Below are positions 12,012 to 12,013 of a DNA stretch of 12,013 bases, piece after piece (positions within the stretch are counted from its first letter, which is position 1; every line of letters starts with the position of its first letter). A program made the translations under genes and the position numbers. The notes beneath the pieces were generated by a model that saw nothing but the letters and a program-made list of their open reading frames with translations, searched no databases and had not been told where the DNA came from. This DNA comes from an uncultured Rhodospirillales bacterium (GTDB taxonomy: Bacteria > Pseudomonadota > Alphaproteobacteria > Acetobacterales > Acetobacteraceae): positions 1-12,013 of the forward strand of contig CAIYPH010000860.1 in assembly GCA_903928045.1 (NCBI GenBank), given 5' to 3'.

Positions 12012-12013
12012 AT

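Overview
The window looks like chromosomal DNA of a high-GC alphaproteobacterium, most likely Rhodospirillales/Acetobacteraceae. This rests on very high GC with G/C-ending codons, a cheR-cheD-cheB adaptation block, a lysA-DUF4175 (TIGR02302-type) pair of the alphaproteobacterial kind, and a T6/A6 hairpin repeat that I associate with Acetobacteraceae spacers. The family assignment is inference; no rRNA or tRNA lies in the window.

Layout. (1) Positions 1-3296 (+) hold the end of a chemotaxis cluster: the C-terminal signalling half of a methyl-accepting chemotaxis protein (cut by the left edge), then cheR, cheD and cheB, tightly packed. The receptor ends in a flexible Ala/Pro-rich tail and a WxxF-type pentapeptide, the docking site used by CheR/CheB in other bacteria. 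CheR methylates, CheB demethylates/deamidates and CheD deamidates the same receptor helices, so receptor and adaptation enzymes form one functional unit. cheA, cheW and cheY are not visible. (2) Positions 3316-4911 (-) encode a GMC flavoprotein dehydrogenase with a three-cysteine motif like that of Fe-S-containing FAD-glucose dehydrogenases; it converges on cheB. (3) Positions 4912-5078 are a spacer holding two copies of a hairpin repeat in opposite orientation. (4) Positions 5079-9094 (-) hold lysA and, overlapping its stop by 4 bp, a large membrane-anchored DUF4175 protein. (5) Positions 9095-9507 have no intact gene: a third hairpin repeat, a second palindrome and the remains of a ParD-type antitoxin gene with an in-frame TGA. 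(6) Positions 9508-11688 (+) encode a 726-residue protein joining an Imm11/DUF1629-like N-terminal region to C-terminal HEAT-like repeats, followed by a good intrinsic terminator. (7) Positions 11734-12013 hold an AT-rich promoter-like patch, a 50-codon ORF of uncertain reality, and a structured leader with a ribosome-binding site whose start codon sits on the right edge.

The best candidates for something new are the Imm11-like/HEAT fusion beside a decayed antitoxin gene, the hairpin-repeat family with two mutually exclusive folds, and the structured leader at the right edge (possibly a mobile-element end). The long open frames antisense to the main genes are high-GC artefacts and are left out.
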